From: Christensenella sp. UBA7703
GTDB lineage: Bacteria; Bacillota; Clostridia; Christensenellales; CAG-138
Length of the DNA: 64,000 nucleotides
Assembly: GCA_002482505.1 (NCBI GenBank)
Contig: DLGD01000007.1
Span: 104,932-168,931 of the forward strand
Direction: 5' to 3'
A model generated the notes under the pieces. That model searched no databases and was not told the origin of the DNA. It was given only the letters and a program-made list of their open reading frames with translations. The position numbers and the translations under genes are program-made. Shown here in pieces: positions 41,155-49,833 of this stretch (the first letter of the stretch is position 1; every line of letters starts with the position of its first letter).

Positions 41155-41367
41155 AAAATATATTATTTCGAGGTATTTTTGTGCTTTTTCTGAAGAAAAA
41201 CTAACGGTTTCGCATTCAACCATTGCACGGGCGCGAACTCTCAAACATCGTCCTCCGAAACTTCCACGGAGGATTATAACGAGTCCTAAAACGCCTATAT
41301 ATACAACCAAGTGTTCGAATAATCAAAAAGCGAGAAGTTATGCGGTAGATTCGAAATAATATATTTT
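41155..41367. repeat. Perfect 17-bp inverted repeat bounding 213 bp
   Basis: AAAATATATTATTTCGA (41155-41171) and TCGAAATAATATATTTT (41351-41367) are exact reverse complements, 179 bases apart. No duplicated target site is evident. It could be the ends of a miniature element or a recombinase or regulator site. Confidence 0.75.
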
Positions 41368-41430
41368 GTTGGAGAATTCACACTTCGTGATTCATCAGAT
41401 CTGGATTCCAAAGTTGATTTGCATCAACTC

Positions 41431-41475
41431 AAAAAAACGAAGACACCCGCATTGAACGCGGGTGCCTGATTTTTT
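41431..41475. terminator. Bidirectional terminator at the prophage/chromosome junction
   Basis: CACCCGC (41444-41450) pairs with GCGGGTG (41458-41464). It has an A tract on the left (41431-41437) and TTTTTT on the right (41470-41475), so it can act both ways. Confidence 0.75.
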
Positions 41476-41589
41476 AATTGAATTATCGCGGAATTATAAA
41501 GCCCTCACATATTAGCATATACCTAGGATTGAATTTTTCTGGCAAACAATTGCTTTTTCTTTTTCTGACTAGCCCCCCTTCTCTACAAT

Positions 41590-41619
41590 CATAATTCAAC
41601 CATAATCTGCTTCTATTTT
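41590..41619 (+). promoter_or_regulatory. Possible response-regulator site before the DUF2680 operon
   Basis: CATAAT repeats at 41590-41595 and 41601-41606, offset 11 bases, followed by TATTTT (41614-41619). The offset of one helical turn is what OmpR-type regulators use, and such a regulator is the fourth gene of the operon. Short repeats; weak evidence. Confidence 0.3.
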
Positions 41620-41655
41620 AGAGATACAGAATACTTCACGAAAAGGAGGTACACC

Positions 41656-42135
41656 ATGAGAAAGGCATTACTCATCATCGCAATCGTTGTTCTGGTTCTC
41701 GTACCCATCGCCGCATATGCGTTGGTCGTCAACACACCAGTTCGAGCAGATGTTCGCGCTTATTACAACGGGTCAGCGGATCGACAGGAGTTGACTCAAC
41801 AGCAACAGGCAGACCTGCAAGAGTCACACCAGAAGATGATCGATCTCAGAAAAGAAACGATCAACAAAATGGTTCAAGATGGTCTTTTGACCGCAGAGCA
41901 AGCTCAGATAGAGTTGCAGCAACTCGATCAAATGGCAGCCTACCACACAGAAAACGGCGACATCTATGGTTACGGCATGATGAACGGTTGCTATGATCTG
42001 GACGAAAACACCGGTTCTAGTGGCAATTACTATGGTCGCGGCATGATGCGCGGTTTTTATGGCCAAGACAACAACACCGATTCAAGTGGCAATTACTTTG
42101 GCCACGGCATGATGCGCGGTTACAACTGGAACTAA
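41656..42135 (+). CDS. Secreted DUF2680/YckD-like protein with Gly/Met-rich tail
   Basis: A 159-residue exported protein. Residues 1-24 are a signal peptide. Residues 45-95 form the helical DUF2680-like core (LTQQQQADLQESHQKMIDLR; INKMVQDGLLTAEQAQIELQ). The tail carries three copies of a Tyr-Gly-x-Gly-Met-Met motif (YGYGMMNG, YGRGMMRG, FGHGMMRG) separated by DENTGSSGNY-like linkers. Met/His-rich tails can bind copper, though the function is unknown. AAAGGAGG precedes the ATG. It starts an operon of two SHOCT proteins and a two-component system. Confidence 0.75.
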   Translation: MRKALLIIAIVVLVLVPIAAYALVVNTPVRADVRAYYNGSADRQELTQQQQADLQESHQKMIDLRKETINKMVQDGLLTAEQAQIELQQLDQMAAYHTENGDIYGYGMMNGCYDLDENTGSSGNYYGRGMMRGFYGQDNNTDSSGNYFGHGMMRGYNWN

Positions 42136-42157
42136 AACAGAAAGGCGGTAATAGATT

Positions 42158-42343
42158 ATGATGTTCATTTGGTTTCTACTCATTGGCTTGGTCATTTATG
42201 CGCTGGTGGCAAAGCCCGGCAAACGATTCAGCGATTGGCATAAGTCCGGTGAAAGCCCTGAAGATATCCTAACAAAGCGATTCATCAACGGGGAAATCAC
42301 GGAAGAAGAATACAAAAAGATGCAGAAAGTCATCAATAATTAA
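42158..42343 (+). CDS. Small SHOCT-domain membrane protein
   Basis: A 61-residue protein with one membrane helix (residues 2-19, MFIWFLLIGLVIYALVA) and a SHOCT domain, EDILTKRFINGEITEEEYKK. It probably interacts with an oligomeric partner at the membrane. Next in the operon, 22 bases after the DUF2680 gene. Confidence 0.8.
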   Translation: MMFIWFLLIGLVIYALVAKPGKRFSDWHKSGESPEDILTKRFINGEITEEEYKKMQKVINN

Positions 42344-42357
42344 GGAGGTATGTTACA

Positions 42358-42606
42358 ATGATGTTAACTAGAGGTTTCCGTGGTATCGGTAGTTTTTGCC
42401 GAGGGTTTGGCGCTATGTATCCCGGCGTGTGGGTTGCACTTGCTGCAATCTTTGTAGCGGCACTGGTCGTCATCATCGTCCTGACCGCGAAGAAAAAGCA
42501 TCACGGTGCGAGCGACAGCACGGCAGAAGCTCTGAAGCTTCGCTATATCAAAGGCGAGCTGACGGAAGAAGAGTACATGAAGATGAAGGATGTCATCGGC
42601 AAATAA
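42358..42606 (+). CDS. Second SHOCT-domain membrane protein
   Basis: An 82-residue protein with an N-terminal Gly/Arg-rich segment, a membrane helix (residues 25-46, VWVALAAIFVAALVVIIVL) and a SHOCT domain (EALKLRYIKGELTEEEYMKM), paralogous to its neighbour. AAGGAGG lies before the ATG. Its pairing with the previous gene suggests a heteromeric membrane unit tied to the sensor kinase. Confidence 0.8.
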   Translation: MMLTRGFRGIGSFCRGFGAMYPGVWVALAAIFVAALVVIIVLTAKKKHHGASDSTAEALKLRYIKGELTEEEYMKMKDVIGK

Positions 42607-42643
42607 CCGCTGACTGGGCTCTCAAACACAACGAGGTGGAACG

Positions 42644-43330
42644 GTGCGATATCAGATATTGGTTGTTGAAGATCAGCCGGAAATCAGAACGATCGTTGAA
42701 AAGTATCTTTTGAAAGAAGGATACGCGGTGTTAACCGCAAACGACGGATTTGAAGCGCTGGCGCTCTTCAACAGCCACGCCGTCCACCTCGTTCTTTTGG
42801 ACGTTATGATGCCGGGAATCGACGGTTTTGAGGTGCTCAAAGAGATTCGAAAACTATCCGAGCTGCCCGTCATTATGCTTACTGCGCGGCAGGGCGAAAT
42901 CGACCGCGTTCGCGGCTTTCGTACAGGCGTAGACGACTATGTAGTAAAACCCTTCAGTGCAAAGGAGCTTATGCTTCGCATCCGCAGGCTCCTGTCGCGC
43001 GTCTATCACGAATCGGATGAAATCGTCTACCGTTGCGAGGATCTAAGTCTGCACACAGGCGGCATGAAACTCTATTGCGGCGAGGCGGAACTCTCGATCA
43101 CGACTGCGGAATATCAACTCCTGCACGCGTTGTTTCGCAACCAGGGGCACGTTATGTCTCGCGAACAGCTGATTGAGCAAGCCTATGGCGAGGGCTATGA
43201 AGGATACGATAGAAATATCGACAGCTATATCAAGAAGATCCGTCAGAAAATCGAAAAGGATCCGCGCCATCCGCAGATCCTTTTGACAAAATACGGCGCA
43301 GGTTATCAGTTTGGAGGGAAGAACCAATGA
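42644..43330 (+). CDS. OmpR/PhoB-family response regulator
   Basis: A 228-residue regulator. Receiver domain: phosphoacceptor Asp53 in LVLLDVMMPGIDGFEVL, Lys in DDYVVKPFSAKEL. C-terminal winged-helix domain: ITTAEYQLLHALFRNQGHVM and YDRNIDSYIKKIRQKIEKD. The start is GTG. It overlaps the kinase gene by 4 bases. Likely controls this operon. Confidence 0.93.
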   Translation: MRYQILVVEDQPEIRTIVEKYLLKEGYAVLTANDGFEALALFNSHAVHLVLLDVMMPGIDGFEVLKEIRKLSELPVIMLTARQGEIDRVRGFRTGVDDYVVKPFSAKELMLRIRRLLSRVYHESDEIVYRCEDLSLHTGGMKLYCGEAELSITTAEYQLLHALFRNQGHVMSREQLIEQAYGEGYEGYDRNIDSYIKKIRQKIEKDPRHPQILLTKYGAGYQFGGKNQ

Positions 43331-44691
43331 CAATCAAGCGGCAGTGGATGCTTGTGCTGGTCATTTCAGTCGCGTTGTCGGTCATCGTCAACTCCCTCGT
43401 GCTTAGTGTCCGAATCAATCGTTACTTTATTGACTATTCAACCGAAAATTACGAAGCGCACGTGACTCAGGTTGTAGAATTCTCAACCGAAGCGCTGTCT
43501 GCTAACGAGTACACGTCCCAGCAACTGGAAATGCAGCTTACATCGCATTTGAGCGATCCCATCACCCGTATCCGACTGTATCGCACTGACGGCGTGCTTC
43601 TTGCGGACATTAGCGCTGTCGATCGGCCTATGATGGGTATGATGCGAAACGAAATGGCCGAGCGGATGCTCAGTACGACCGCAGAAGAAGTTGACTCGAT
43701 TGATATTCAGAAAGACGGCAACTTGATCGGCAAACTGATGATTACGCGATACAGCTCAATTGGTAATTCGATTGGAACGCAGCGGTTCTCGTTATCTCTA
43801 ATCACAAACAGTCTTCTCTCATTCGGAATTGTCTTTGCGCTGACGTTCGTGCTAGGGTATTTCATCAGTAAGCGAATGAGTAAGGATCTGATGTTGACAG
43901 CACAACAAGCGGTCGATATCGATCTCGGACGAGAGAGCCGCACACCTCAGTCGAACGTGCTGGAGATAAAAACCATTCAGCAGAGCCTCGTAGCTCTTCA
44001 GTCCCGATTAATGCTGAAGCAAACCAGCCGAAAAAAACTGATTGACGAACTCGTACACCAGACAAGAACGCCGCTAACGATTTTGCGCACGCATCTGGAG
44101 GGGTTTCAAGATGGTGTTATTCAGTTTACTCCAGACGAGGTAAAAACCTGCGAAGCGCAGATTGAAAATCTCTCGTCTATCATTACCAATATGAGCGGGT
44201 TGATCGACGCCGAAAAAGAGATTGATCATACGCATATCATAGCAGTCGATATTTCAGGCTTAATCCGGCAAATCGTCGCCGGACTTAAGGCACAGTTCGA
44301 TAAAAAATCGCTCGCCTTGCACGTACAAAGCCATCAGAAAATTATGGTACAGACCGATCCGTATCAACTAAGTCAGGCGATCTACAATCTCCTGACAAAC
44401 GCTTACAAATTTACAGAATCAGGCGGAACCGTGACCGTTTCGTATCAGATGGCCGGAGCGGAACTTATGATCACTGTTCAAGACACGGGTGTCGGCATCG
44501 CGCTAGAAGACCAACCGCGAGTATTTGATGCATATTATCGTGGCAGCAACTCGTTGAATATTGTCGGAGATGGAATCGGGCTTTATATCGTAAAAGAAAA
44601 TCTTCTCAAAATCGGTGGCAGTATTGAGCTGGAATCCACTCAAGGTACCGGAAGCATATTTACGATTAAGATTCCGGGTAGTCAATATTAG
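43327..44691 (+). CDS. Sensor histidine kinase
   Basis: A 454-residue membrane kinase with two transmembrane segments (about 7-28 and 160-182) around an extracytoplasmic sensor of roughly 130 residues. HisKA H-box is DELVHQTRTPLTILRTHLEG, in which the usual Glu after His is Gln. HATPase motifs: NLLTNAYKFTESGG (N), VQDTGVGI (G1), GDGIGLYIVKENL (G2). It pairs with the upstream regulator. Confidence 0.92.
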   Translation: MTIKRQWMLVLVISVALSVIVNSLVLSVRINRYFIDYSTENYEAHVTQVVEFSTEALSANEYTSQQLEMQLTSHLSDPITRIRLYRTDGVLLADISAVDRPMMGMMRNEMAERMLSTTAEEVDSIDIQKDGNLIGKLMITRYSSIGNSIGTQRFSLSLITNSLLSFGIVFALTFVLGYFISKRMSKDLMLTAQQAVDIDLGRESRTPQSNVLEIKTIQQSLVALQSRLMLKQTSRKKLIDELVHQTRTPLTILRTHLEGFQDGVIQFTPDEVKTCEAQIENLSSIITNMSGLIDAEKEIDHTHIIAVDISGLIRQIVAGLKAQFDKKSLALHVQSHQKIMVQTDPYQLSQAIYNLLTNAYKFTESGGTVTVSYQMAGAELMITVQDTGVGIALEDQPRVFDAYYRGSNSLNIVGDGIGLYIVKENLLKIGGSIELESTQGTGSIFTIKIPGSQY

Positions 44692-45130
44692 CGGATTTTT
44701 ACGCGTCCGAACAAACAGGTTGTCGGCGTTCTTTGTCCCAACACAGACTGCTGGAAAGACTGATCTTTCCCTACACGTAGATAACGCATGACTGCATAAT
44801 TCGATATCTTGTTGCCGAGAAGCGCTCACGAACGGATACGTTCGCGAGTGCTTTTATCGCGTTGTCTGCATTTGTTCAAGCAACTCGCTCAATTGCAAAG
44901 AAAATTGCGTTGGCTTAGCATGTATGACTAACAAACCTATCGCCCGCTGATCGCTGTGCTCAATAGCACAAACACCGCGCCCGTGAACATTTAAAAAAAT
45001 AAATTCGCAGAAAAACATAAATTCGTCATGAATGATTGGTATGCTTCTTTCATTGTGTTTTTCTATACCGCGACTCGGTCATCTGGTCATTCGCGATCAG
45101 ATATTCGATGAACTATAAGTGAGGGTCTCA
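44692..45130. other. Intergenic region before the ABC transporter genes
   Basis: 439 bases without a supportable gene. It contains the terminator at 44821-44856, then an AT-rich stretch and a short tandem repeat GGTCATCT/GGTCATTC near 45076-45094. The promoter of the ABC operon must be here, but I cannot place it with confidence. Confidence 0.5.
44821..44856 (+). terminator. Terminator after the first two-component system
   Basis: AGCGCTCACGAACG (44821-44834) pairs with CGTTCGCGAGTGCT (44839-44852), one mismatch, followed by TTTTA. Confidence 0.85.
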
Positions 45131-45808
45131 ATGAGCTTTATTGAAACAAGAAGTTTGACGAAAATCTACGGTACGGGTGAAACCGCCGTCCACGCTTTGC
45201 GGCGGGTCAATGTAAGTATAGAAAAGGGAGAGTTTGTCGCAGTAACCGGCGCGTCCGGCAGCGGTAAGTCGACGTTGCTACATATGCTTGGCGGGATCGA
45301 CCGCCCCACCCGCGGCAAAGTTTGCATCGATGGCATTGAATTGTTTGCCTCTAGCGATAGTACTTTGGCGGCAATGCGGCGACAAATGATCGGATTTGTA
45401 TTCCAATCCTATAATCTAATCCCCGTTTTGACCGTACAGGAAAATATTTGCTTACCGCTAAAAATGGATCAGCAAAAGCCTGACCGTAACTACTATAACG
45501 AGCTGATCGAACTGCTGGGCTTGGGAGGAAAACAGACACGTTTACCCGGGCAATTATCGGGAGGCCAACAGCAGCGAGTTGCTATTGCCCGTGCACTGAT
45601 TGCGCGTCCGGCTATCGTACTGGCAGACGAACCAACCGGCAATTTGGATTCGGAGAATTCCGCAGAAGTGTTGCGCCTTCTCAAGGAGTCGGTCGAGCAC
45701 TTCGAGCAGACATTGGTGCTCATTACCCATGACAACAGTGTGGCGGAGCAAGCGGATCGGATCATTGTCATGCGGGATGGTCAGGTTGCGGAGGACAACA
45801 ACCTATGA
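45131..45808 (+). CDS. ABC transporter ATP-binding protein (MacB/LolD-like)
   Basis: A 225-residue ATPase: Walker A GASGSGKST, Q-loop VFQSYNLIP, signature LSGGQQQRVAIARAL, Walker B IVLADEPTGNLD, switch His in LITHDNS. It belongs to the MacB/LolD/BceA group that drives FtsX-type permeases. The start at 45131 follows GTGAGGG; the frame extends 12 bases upstream. It overlaps the permease gene by 4 bases. Confidence 0.93.
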   Translation: MSFIETRSLTKIYGTGETAVHALRRVNVSIEKGEFVAVTGASGSGKSTLLHMLGGIDRPTRGKVCIDGIELFASSDSTLAAMRRQMIGFVFQSYNLIPVLTVQENICLPLKMDQQKPDRNYYNELIELLGLGGKQTRLPGQLSGGQQQRVAIARALIARPAIVLADEPTGNLDSENSAEVLRLLKESVEHFEQTLVLITHDNSVAEQADRIIVMRDGQVAEDNNL

Positions 45809-48426
45809 ACTCCATGGCCAGTCTTGCCTTCCGATATTTCAAAGTACAAAAACGACGTACCGCCATCACAGTGATCAGCATGCTACTGGCTATTGCTATG
45901 GTGGCTTCGGTTGGTCTGCTCATCAGCAGCTTGCGAAACATGCTTATTGCCTCAAAGACCGGCAATAATGGCGTCTGGCACTACAGGATCTCGCTTAGCG
46001 ATGCGTCCAGCCTAACCGGAACGCGCGCTGATTGGCAAACCATGCTGGATTCCGACAAGATAGCAAGTTCGGGCCTTTCTGACGAACAAACCTACCTGCG
46101 TGTTTCGGACACTACAAATAATTATTATAATCTCAAGCAATTTGACGCTGCCGCTATGGCGCTCATGCCCTATGCGGGACGTATCACAGCCGGACGTATG
46201 CCGGAGAACGAACGCGAAATCATCATTTCAAATGCATCCGCCGCCTTCTGGCCGGATGGAGATCCTCTTGGTAAAACCATTACTTTGATGACCAGCCGTT
46301 TTAGCGAAATGGAGATTGTCCAGACCGTTAAGGGAGAAGAAGCGTCCATATCCGCCATCAACGCCCAACCGCAGGAATACACCGTTGTTGGTACATTCGA
46401 GAGGTTTCGGGCCAGCAATGCCCCGAATATTTCTGAAGCTGCCACTCTTAATCCTGAACTGTCGACAGGCGTAACCCTTTATGTGCAATTGAATAATCGC
46501 GGCAACTTTGATCGCACCATGGCTCAACTGCTCGCTTCGGCAGGTCTTGAAAGCGAGACGGTGCTGGAACCTCACAGTGGCTACTTGCGGCTCATCGGGC
46601 AGGGTGGCGATATGGTCAAGTACCTGTTTGGCGGTGCTTTTCTGCTGCTTACAGTCATCATTCTTTCCGTCATGATGATCGTTATCAAAAACTCGTACAT
46701 GCTTTCTGTGGTGGAAAAAACCGAAGTGTTCGGCATTTTACGCTGTCTATGCGCCACAAAGAAACAGATCTATGCGTTTGTGTTCTGGGAAGGTTTGTTT
46801 ACTTGGGCGCTTTCGCTGCTTCCTGGTGGACTCGCCGCCTTTGCGGCGATGTACGTGATTGTGAATCAAGCCGCAACATTGGGTATCTCCGCCCTGGACG
46901 GGCTCCGGTTTGCCGTTCCCGCGTGGCCTTTTCTTGCAGCGGCTAGCGCAACTCTCCTGACTATGCTTCTTTCCATAATCGGCGCATGCAAAAAAGCCTG
47001 TGCCATTACGCCCGTGGAAGCTTTCCGGGGAAACGATCCGTATCAGGGAAAGAACGCCGTAAGCATCACGAAAATGGAAATGAAGCGCGGGCGCCGCATG
47101 TCGATCCGGCAACTTCTCTCAAAAAGAAATCGACAGAAAAATGCTAGCCGCTTCCGTATCACTGTTTCTGCTATTGGAGTCAGCGTGTTGCTGTTTGTGT
47201 TCTTTGCTGGGGCGGCTACTGCGGTGACCGACTTTATGGGTCGTTACATCAATAAAGGCGGCATGGACTTCGTCTTTGCTTCCAGCCACCATGTGGAAAA
47301 ATCTGCTGATTCCTATGCCGCGCTCCGAGCTGATCTTGCGCAATACACTGAGATCCTTACCATGCAGGAGGTCTATCCCATTGAATACATGCTCAATGTT
47401 CCAGAAGACAAGGTGCGCGCGGAGTATGAGGCGGTATGGCAGCAGTTCTATCCTGTAGACATTCCCTTTATGTCACTGCCCGCCTTTGCTGAACTGGGCA
47501 CACGTTTAAAATCCATCGAAGTGTTGCCGGTAAACAGGGAGAATTATGCCCTGCTTGATCTAGCGGAAGGTTCAGTCGATTATGATTCTTTGTTAGCCAG
47601 CGGAAGCGTAATTCTCTGTCAAAGTGAAGTGTTTCGTGACAACGCTATCATGCAAGTAACTGATTTTGGGAGCTTTGTTGTCGGCGACACGATCTCCATC
47701 GCCCAAGAAACCGTTGATGGTATGCAACAAATACGCAATCTCAGTGTCGGCGCTGTGTTGAATGCAACCCCGTGGTTTGCGCCGGAGCGTACGCACGGGT
47801 TCGTATTGGTGCCAATCGAAACCATCGACAGCTACTATGAGCAAGGCGGGAACACAAACAATCTATATACCACCGGCATGCTTTGCATACAGGTGGCTGA
47901 AGAAAACCTACCCGTCATGCAAGAGAGGTTGTCCGAGCGAGCCAAGTCTGCATTTGGCGCGCTCACTGGCTTTGTCTTTAATAGTTCATTTGCGAACAAT
48001 CAGGAAATCGTGAAAACCGTGGATGTCATCAATCTGTTTGTGTACGGGTTTCTTGTGCTGATCGCAATCATCTGCGGGCTGAACATCTTCAACACAATCT
48101 GGGCGGATCTCTCAAGCCGTCGCAAAGAAATCGCGCTGCTTCGAGCAATCGGCATGGGTCAGCGTCAGTTGATTTCCTATCTGTATTCAGAGTGCGTACA
48201 GTATGCGGTTTTTGGCGCAGTGCCCGGTTGCATCTTGGGTTTTCTTGGGCTGTATGGTGTCGTTCAAGTGATGAAAAGCTATCTTTTCATTGAGCTTTCC
48301 AGCCCTGTACAAATTATATCTGTCACAATAGCGGTCACATTGTTGATCGCCTGTTTAGCGGGCGCTACACCCATTCGGCGAATCACCAAGGCTGCTATCA
48401 TCGACGAAATACGCGCATGCGACTAA
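45805..48426 (+). CDS. FtsX-type ABC permease, 873 residues
   Basis: A large permease with two FtsX modules. There is a transmembrane helix near the N-terminus (TVISMLLAIAMVASVGLLIS) and an extracytoplasmic domain of about 200 residues. Three helices at roughly 275-400 precede a second half with its own helix (near 455-480), another extracytoplasmic domain, and C-terminal helices ending near 865 (NIFNTIWADLSSRRKEIALL is the typical coupling motif). It works with the ATPase as a mechanotransmission machine (antimicrobial peptide resistance, lipoprotein or cell-wall tasks). Substrate unknown. Confidence 0.88.
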   Translation: MNSMASLAFRYFKVQKRRTAITVISMLLAIAMVASVGLLISSLRNMLIASKTGNNGVWHYRISLSDASSLTGTRADWQTMLDSDKIASSGLSDEQTYLRVSDTTNNYYNLKQFDAAAMALMPYAGRITAGRMPENEREIIISNASAAFWPDGDPLGKTITLMTSRFSEMEIVQTVKGEEASISAINAQPQEYTVVGTFERFRASNAPNISEAATLNPELSTGVTLYVQLNNRGNFDRTMAQLLASAGLESETVLEPHSGYLRLIGQGGDMVKYLFGGAFLLLTVIILSVMMIVIKNSYMLSVVEKTEVFGILRCLCATKKQIYAFVFWEGLFTWALSLLPGGLAAFAAMYVIVNQAATLGISALDGLRFAVPAWPFLAAASATLLTMLLSIIGACKKACAITPVEAFRGNDPYQGKNAVSITKMEMKRGRRMSIRQLLSKRNRQKNASRFRITVSAIGVSVLLFVFFAGAATAVTDFMGRYINKGGMDFVFASSHHVEKSADSYAALRADLAQYTEILTMQEVYPIEYMLNVPEDKVRAEYEAVWQQFYPVDIPFMSLPAFAELGTRLKSIEVLPVNRENYALLDLAEGSVDYDSLLASGSVILCQSEVFRDNAIMQVTDFGSFVVGDTISIAQETVDGMQQIRNLSVGAVLNATPWFAPERTHGFVLVPIETIDSYYEQGGNTNNLYTTGMLCIQVAEENLPVMQERLSERAKSAFGALTGFVFNSSFANNQEIVKTVDVINLFVYGFLVLIAIICGLNIFNTIWADLSSRRKEIALLRAIGMGQRQLISYLYSECVQYAVFGAVPGCILGFLGLYGVVQVMKSYLFIELSSPVQIISVTIAVTLLIACLAGATPIRRITKAAIIDEIRACD

Positions 48427-48444
48427 TCAGAAAGGAGCGGTCAT

Positions 48445-49071
48445 ATGCCAGACGATAGGAATCGTTACCCGAATTCAAACAATCCACCAGCTGTATATCG
48501 TGATTCTAGAGAATTGGACGCGCGCCGTAGACATCGAGCAGCGATGCGGTTGAAGAAACGAAAACGCAGTCTTTACTTGCTCTTTGGGATCATTGTGTTG
48601 CTGTTTATTCTCGCCTTAATCATCGGTGCCGCTTGGATGCGTTGGGTCTTCGCGGTCTTCGCGGTTGGTTTGGCAATTCTTGGATGTATCATGCCGATAC
48701 CCGGTATGACACGAGGAGTCTATTTCGTTGGTTGTTTGCTTTTGATCGGCATTGCTTTGTTGCCGGTATTGAAGAAAGATGAGCAGGGTAACCGTCAGGA
48801 CGTAGAGTCCATTTTAGCCCCATCGCCAACTCCTGCACCAACGGTGGATGCAAGCGCTGGATTTCATCATGGCATCGCCAACAATCTGGTGCTATATTAT
48901 CATGAGTCCGGCAGCAGCTATTATCATACGGACATGAACTGCCCGGCAGTCGTAACCGCATATCTCCCGTTGAAAAACCAACTTTATTACAAGGAACTGG
49001 TGGACAGCAAATTTTCTGGCATGATGCCCTGCGCCACCTGCGATTCGCCAGCGAGACCACATTCGCATTAA
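48445..49071 (+). CDS. Membrane protein with C-terminal Cys/His motif, paralogue 1
   Basis: A 208-residue protein of a family I do not recognise. The N-terminal cytosolic part (1-50) is basic. About four hydrophobic helices lie at 45-120. A Pro/Thr linker (residues 130-143) leads to an extracytoplasmic C-terminal domain: YYHTDMNCPAVVTAYLPLKN, then PCATCDSPARPHSH at the end. It shares the end motif and layout with the next gene. AAGGAG precedes the ATG. It sits between the FtsX permease and the second two-component system. Confidence 0.7.
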   Translation: MPDDRNRYPNSNNPPAVYRDSRELDARRRHRAAMRLKKRKRSLYLLFGIIVLLFILALIIGAAWMRWVFAVFAVGLAILGCIMPIPGMTRGVYFVGCLLLIGIALLPVLKKDEQGNRQDVESILAPSPTPAPTVDASAGFHHGIANNLVLYYHESGSSYYHTDMNCPAVVTAYLPLKNQLYYKELVDSKFSGMMPCATCDSPARPHSH

Positions 49072-49082
49072 GGAGTACATCT

Positions 49083-49808
49083 TTGGAAACACGAACTGAG
49101 TATAATCGCCGTATGGCACAGAAACGCATGAAAGCTGAGCGCTTGAAACGAAAAAGACTCAAGAAGCTGTTTACTATTGGCGGCGCACTTTTGCTGCTGT
49201 TTCTTGTTTCAATCGTTTTGGATATTCGCCTGATGCGCTGGCTGGTAGCATTATTAGCACTTGGCTGCATCATCTATGTGGGGGTTGCACGCTTGCCTGG
49301 CAGCTATAAATCGTTGTTTGCTTTGTACAGTATCGGTATAATAGCATTAGCAATCGTGCCGGTTTTACTAACTGTTGCACAAGGCAATGAATCATCACTC
49401 CAACAAGCAGCGGCAATGGATGAGGCTGTTTACGCAGAATCTCCCACGCCGAACGCGGATTTGGTAACATTGCAGCAAGCCGCATCTCTGGATACGCCCG
49501 CACCGGAACTCACGCCTTCGCCCTCCCCCGTCCCAACGCCAACGCCGGTGCCAACACCTGTTCCCACCCAAACCCCTTTTACGGATATGACCGGCGGCGA
49601 ACATCACGGTATTCCGAACTTGCTCGTGTTATTCTATTCGGAGCAGAATACTTCTGTTTATCACCTGAATAACAACTGTATCGGCGTGCAAGCACAGTTT
49701 TTACCGTTAAAAGAAACGCTCTACTATGAAGATCTAGCGGAAACGAAATATAAAAATATGCAACCTTGCGCTATGTGCAATGCCCCGGCAAGACCTCACT
49801 CTCACTGA
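49083..49808 (+). CDS. Membrane protein with C-terminal Cys/His motif, paralogue 2
   Basis: A 241-residue protein with the same plan as the previous gene: a basic N-terminus, hydrophobic segments at about 32-108, a longer Pro/Thr-rich linker (140-165), then VYHLNNNCIGVQAQFLPLKE and PCAMCNAPARPHSH. Conserved between the two are one Cys after the N-N/D-x-N region, a PCxxC pair and the terminal PARPHSH. The Cys plus His set suggests a metal- or disulphide-based domain. The start is TTG, with AAGGAG upstream. Confidence 0.7.
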   Translation: METRTEYNRRMAQKRMKAERLKRKRLKKLFTIGGALLLLFLVSIVLDIRLMRWLVALLALGCIIYVGVARLPGSYKSLFALYSIGIIALAIVPVLLTVAQGNESSLQQAAAMDEAVYAESPTPNADLVTLQQAASLDTPAPELTPSPSPVPTPTPVPTPVPTQTPFTDMTGGEHHGIPNLLVLFYSEQNTSVYHLNNNCIGVQAQFLPLKETLYYEDLAETKYKNMQPCAMCNAPARPHSH

Positions 49809-49833
49809 CCGACCAGATTGGATATCGAAGTAT

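Larger units (their letters stand above)
41054..41655. other. 602-bp non-coding junction, probable right edge of the prophage
   Basis: No credible gene is present. It contains a perfect 17-bp inverted repeat (41155-41367), a hairpin TCCTCCG/CGGAGGA inside it (about 41250-41273), a terminator (41431-41475) and the promoter area of the next operon. The gene direction changes here from minus to plus, and phage genes end, so the attachment site probably lies in this stretch. Confidence 0.5.

Noticed and set aside
41035..41310. 91-codon minus-strand frame upstream of the sigma-like gene
   Set aside because: It overlaps the sigma gene start, spans part of the inverted-repeat segment and has no recognisable composition or ribosome site.
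45076..45094. GGTCATCT/GGTCATTC tandem repeat as a regulator site
   Set aside because: Too short and not aligned with a clear promoter; noted only as a possible site.
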